This document shows positions 61,493 to 64,000 of a DNA stretch of 64,000 nt, piece by piece. This DNA comes from Scardovia wiggsiae F0424 (GTDB taxonomy: Bacteria; Actinomycetota; Actinomycetes; Actinomycetales; Bifidobacteriaceae): positions 1,054,001-1,118,000 of the forward strand of contig NZ_AKCI01000001.1 in the NCBI RefSeq assembly GCF_000269605.1. Reading direction: 5' to 3'. Both the position numbers and the translations under genes were made by a program. Each line of letters begins with the position of its first letter. Positions within the stretch are counted from its first letter, which is position 1. A model generated the notes under the pieces. The model did not search any database. It was not told the DNA's origin and saw nothing but the letters and a program-made list of their open reading frames with translations.

Positions 61493-64000
61493 TCAGAAGC
61501 CTGCACCTGCGGGTTCACCGGCTTCAACAGTGTCATTCGCTGCCATGGAGGCATCCGGACGGGCACCGATATTGAAACCGAGGTCGTCAGTTTCAGATTG
61601 AGGATCGTCATCTTCCTCCTTCATGTCGATTACCTGCCCTTCGGCATTCAGTACTTCAACATTCAGGGACAGGGACTGCATTTCCTTAAGCAAAACTTTG
61701 AAGGATTCAGGTATCCCGGCCGGAGGGAGGTTATCCCCCTTGACAATAGAACCATATGCGCGTACGCGGCCATCAACATCATCGGACTTGGTGGTCATCA
61801 TCTCATGCAGGGTATATGCCGCACCGTATGCCTCAAGCGCCCACACTTCCATTTCGCCGAAACGCTGGCCGCCGAACTGGGCTTTACCGCCCAGCGGCTG
61901 CTGAGTGATCATGGAGTACGGGCCTGTGGACCGTGCATGAATCTTGTCATCAACAAGGTGATGCAGTTTGAGCATATACATATAGCCCACCGAAATAGGC
62001 TTCGGGAAAGGTTCGCCTGTACGGCCGTCAAACAGCTGTGCCTTGCCGTCATCGCCAACAAGATAGTTGCCGTCACGGTCCGGGAGCGTCGTGTGGAGAA
62101 GGCCGTGCATGGCATCTGTACGCACACCGTCGAAAACAGGTGTTGCCACATGGCTGTTAGGCCCGCCCTTTTCAGCGCCGGCGGGTATATGCTTCTTCCA
62201 TTCAGCTTCCAGATCCGGATCAATACTAATATCCCAGCCGGAATGCGCGATCCATCCAAGATGGAGTTCAAGCACCTGGCCCAGGTTCATTCGGCTCGGC
62301 ACACCAAGCGGATTGAGCATAATGTCAATAGGGGTGCCGTCCGCCAGGAACGGCATATCTTCTTCAGGGAGTATGCGGGAGATAACACCTTTATTCCCGT
62401 GCCGCCCGGAGAGTTTATCGCCCTGGGTGATCTTACGGTGCTGCGCAACATAAACGCGGATCATCTGGTTGACGCCGGTCGGCAGCTCATCGCCTTCCTC
62501 CTCGGCTTCTTCCTTGGTAATCTCTTTAATGGAGATCACAGTACCGCGTTCACCATGAGGCACCCTCAGGGAGGTATCGCGAACTTCGCGGCTCTTCTCG
62601 CCAAAGATTGCACGCAGCAGGCGCTCTTCAGGGGTAAGCTCGGTCTCGCCCTTAGGCGTTACTTTGCCTACGAGAATATCGCCGGCCTCGACTTCAGCGC
62701 CGATCCTGATGATCCCGCGCTCGTCAAGGTTAGCAACCGCATCCTCAGAAACGTTGGGAAGGTCGCGGGTGATCTCTTCAGCACCAAGCTTGGTTTCGCG
62801 GGCATCGATCTCGAACTCTTCAATATGGATCGAGCTCAGCGTATCATCGCGTACCAGACGCTGCGAGATGATCACAGCATCTTCGTAGTTATAACCGTTC
62901 CACGGCATAAAAGCAACGAGGAGGTTCTTGCCCAGCGCCATCTCACCCTGGTCAGTAGCAGGGCCGTCAGCAAGCACAGAGCCTTTCTCCACGCGCTCAC
63001 CCTTAGCAACCAGCGGTACCTGGTTGTAGCAGGTCATCTGGTTTGAACGCTGGAACTTGGTCAGCTTGTAGCTTGATGTGGTACCGTCATCATTCATAGT
63101 GCGGACAAGGTCAGCTGCTACATAGGTAACTACGCCGTCCTTATCAGCGATAACAACATCGCCTGAATCTACCGCTGCGCTCCATTCGCCGCCTGTACCG
63201 ACAAGCGGGCGCTCGGATTTCACCAGCGGGACGGCCTGGCGCTGCATGTTGGCACCCATCAGGGCGCGGTGCCCTTCATCATGCTCAAGGAACGGGATCA
63301 GCGAAGACCCTACGGATACCATCTGGCGCGGCGAGACGTCCATATAATCGACCTGGTTTACAGGCACATCTTCTGCTTCAGCGTCATCGTCGCGGACAAG
63401 TGCATTCCTGGTAAGGAAATCGCCGTTGGCGTCAAGTTCCTGGTTAGCCTGGGCAATAACATGCCCATGCTCCTGGTCAGCAGTCATATAGACGACATCA
63501 TTCGTGACATGCCCGTTTTCGACCTTACGGTACGGGGTCTCAATGAAACCGAACGGATTGATGCGCGCAAATGTAGACAGGCATCCGATAAGGCCGATAT
63601 TCGGGCCTTCAGGGGATTCGATAGGGCACATACGCCCGAAATGGGAAGGATGGACATCGCGCACTTCCATAGACGCGCGGTCACGCGACAAACCGCCGGG
63701 GCCGAGGGCGGACAGGCGGCGCTTGTTGGTCACGCTCGCCAGCGGGTTGTTCTGGTCAAGGAACTGCGACAGCTGGGATGTTCCGAAGAACTCTTTGATA
63801 GTTGCAGCTACCGGGCGGATATTCAGAAGGGACTGGGGGGTTATCGCCTCAGGGTCCTGGGTCGTCATACGCTCGCGGGCTACACGTTCCATACGGGACA
63901 GGCCCGTACGCAGCTGTGTCTGGATCAGCTCGCCCACCTGGCGGATACGGCGGTTGCCGAAATTATCAATATCATCCGTATCTACAGCAAGCTCGATATT
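61493..64000 (-). CDS. rpoB: RNA polymerase beta subunit, C-terminal two thirds
   Basis: Partial: the 5' end lies beyond 64000. 835 codons are visible, from [19 protein letters not shown] to the stop. The rifampicin pocket is complete: [16 protein letters not shown], then [13 protein letters not shown]. The Asn in TNKRR stands where E. coli has His526. Other landmarks: [11 protein letters not shown], the [18 protein letters not shown] loop, [20 protein letters not shown], and [26 protein letters not shown] (clamp contact). The short acidic tail is normal for actinobacteria. Confidence 0.97.
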   Translation of the reverse strand, partial: NIELAVDTDDIDNFGNRRIRQVGELIQTQLRTGLSRMERVARERMTTQDPEAITPQSLLNIRPVAATIKEFFGTSQLSQFLDQNNPLASVTNKRRLSALGPGGLSRDRASMEVRDVHPSHFGRMCPIESPEGPNIGLIGCLSTFARINPFGFIETPYRKVENGHVTNDVVYMTADQEHGHVIAQANQELDANGDFLTRNALVRDDDAEAEDVPVNQVDYMDVSPRQMVSVGSSLIPFLEHDEGHRALMGANMQRQAVPLVKSERPLVGTGGEWSAAVDSGDVVIADKDGVVTYVAADLVRTMNDDGTTSSYKLTKFQRSNQMTCYNQVPLVAKGERVEKGSVLADGPATDQGEMALGKNLLVAFMPWNGYNYEDAVIISQRLVRDDTLSSIHIEEFEIDARETKLGAEEITRDLPNVSEDAVANLDERGIIRIGAEVEAGDILVGKVTPKGETELTPEERLLRAIFGEKSREVRDTSLRVPHGERGTVISIKEITKEEAEEEGDELPTGVNQMIRVYVAQHRKITQGDKLSGRHGNKGVISRILPEEDMPFLADGTPIDIMLNPLGVPSRMNLGQVLELHLGWIAHSGWDISIDPDLEAEWKKHIPAGAEKGGPNSHVATPVFDGVRTDAMHGLLHTTLPDRDGNYLVGDDGKAQLFDGRTGEPFPKPISVGYMYMLKLHHLVDDKIHARSTGPYSMITQQPLGGKAQFGGQRFGEMEVWALEAYGAAYTLHEMMTTKSDDVDGRVRAYGSIVKGDNLPPAGIPESFKVLLKEMQSLSLNVEVLNAEGQVIDMKEEDDDPQSETDDLGFNIGARPDASMAANDTVEAGEPAGAGF

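Noticed and set aside
59720-63046. 1108-codon open frame on the plus strand across rpoC and rpoB
   Set aside because: Antisense to two certain essential genes. Its length comes from their codon bias, and its composition is implausible.

Overview
The window reads as chromosomal DNA of a Bifidobacteriaceae-like actinobacterium, about half G+C by eye. Supporting this are a biotin carboxylase/BCCP fusion chained to a carboxyltransferase, a helicase-dead actinobacterial PriA, the tRNA-Tyr/Thr/Met/rpmG cluster, a DivIVA-like coiled coil, FmdB/RimJ/GlpR-like neighbours, and a two-headed amylopullulanase of the ApuB type. No prophage, CRISPR array or complete insertion sequence was seen. The species cannot be fixed from this alone.

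Layout. 1-4035: fatty-acid and biotin block (carboxyltransferase start, accC, birA, and bioY in the opposite direction). 4125-9465: a minus-strand accessory operon with a 697-residue LXG-type protein, four related membrane proteins and two small helical proteins; it carries a 602-bp tandem duplication. 9622-21661: housekeeping genes (dinB, fdxA, murB, a lipoprotein, an amino-acid permease, rpmG and three tRNAs, a HisC-like aminotransferase, groES with CIRCE, a GlpR-like membrane protein, rimJ, fmdB, a SAF protein). 21739-27122: an FHA protein, a very large DUF4011-type helicase relative that has lost its motifs, and a small protein. 27335-28600: rplJ-rplL with an L10-type leader. 28621-31262: a second accessory cassette with a lipase-first, helical-tail protein, two small helical proteins and a DUF1310-like membrane protein. 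31458-37805: mtnN, pepC, a DivIVA-like protein, pcp, a YfiH-family protein and an aldo/keto reductase interrupted by one stop codon. 38104-40361: a compatible-solute ABC transporter with permease and binding protein fused. 40362-42102: a repeat-rich spacer and an ORC/CDC6-like ATPase. 42183-47780: amylopullulanase. 47977-64000: rsmB-fmt, an MFS transporter, priA, metK, rpoZ, an aldo/keto reductase, rpoC and part of rpoB.

The most interesting content is the pair of cassettes that look like type VII secretion (Esx/Yuk-type) effectors. One is a classical N-terminal LXG protein with a set of membrane proteins sharing its C-terminal domain. The other is a reverse-order lipase with two small helical partners and a membrane protein that could be its immunity factor. 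No secretion ATPase (EssC/YukB) lies in the window, so the machinery would have to be elsewhere. The 602-bp duplication has created a chimeric gene joining the membrane N-terminus of one gene to the C-terminal tip of the LXG protein. Functional statements about these cassettes are inferences from motifs and gene order.
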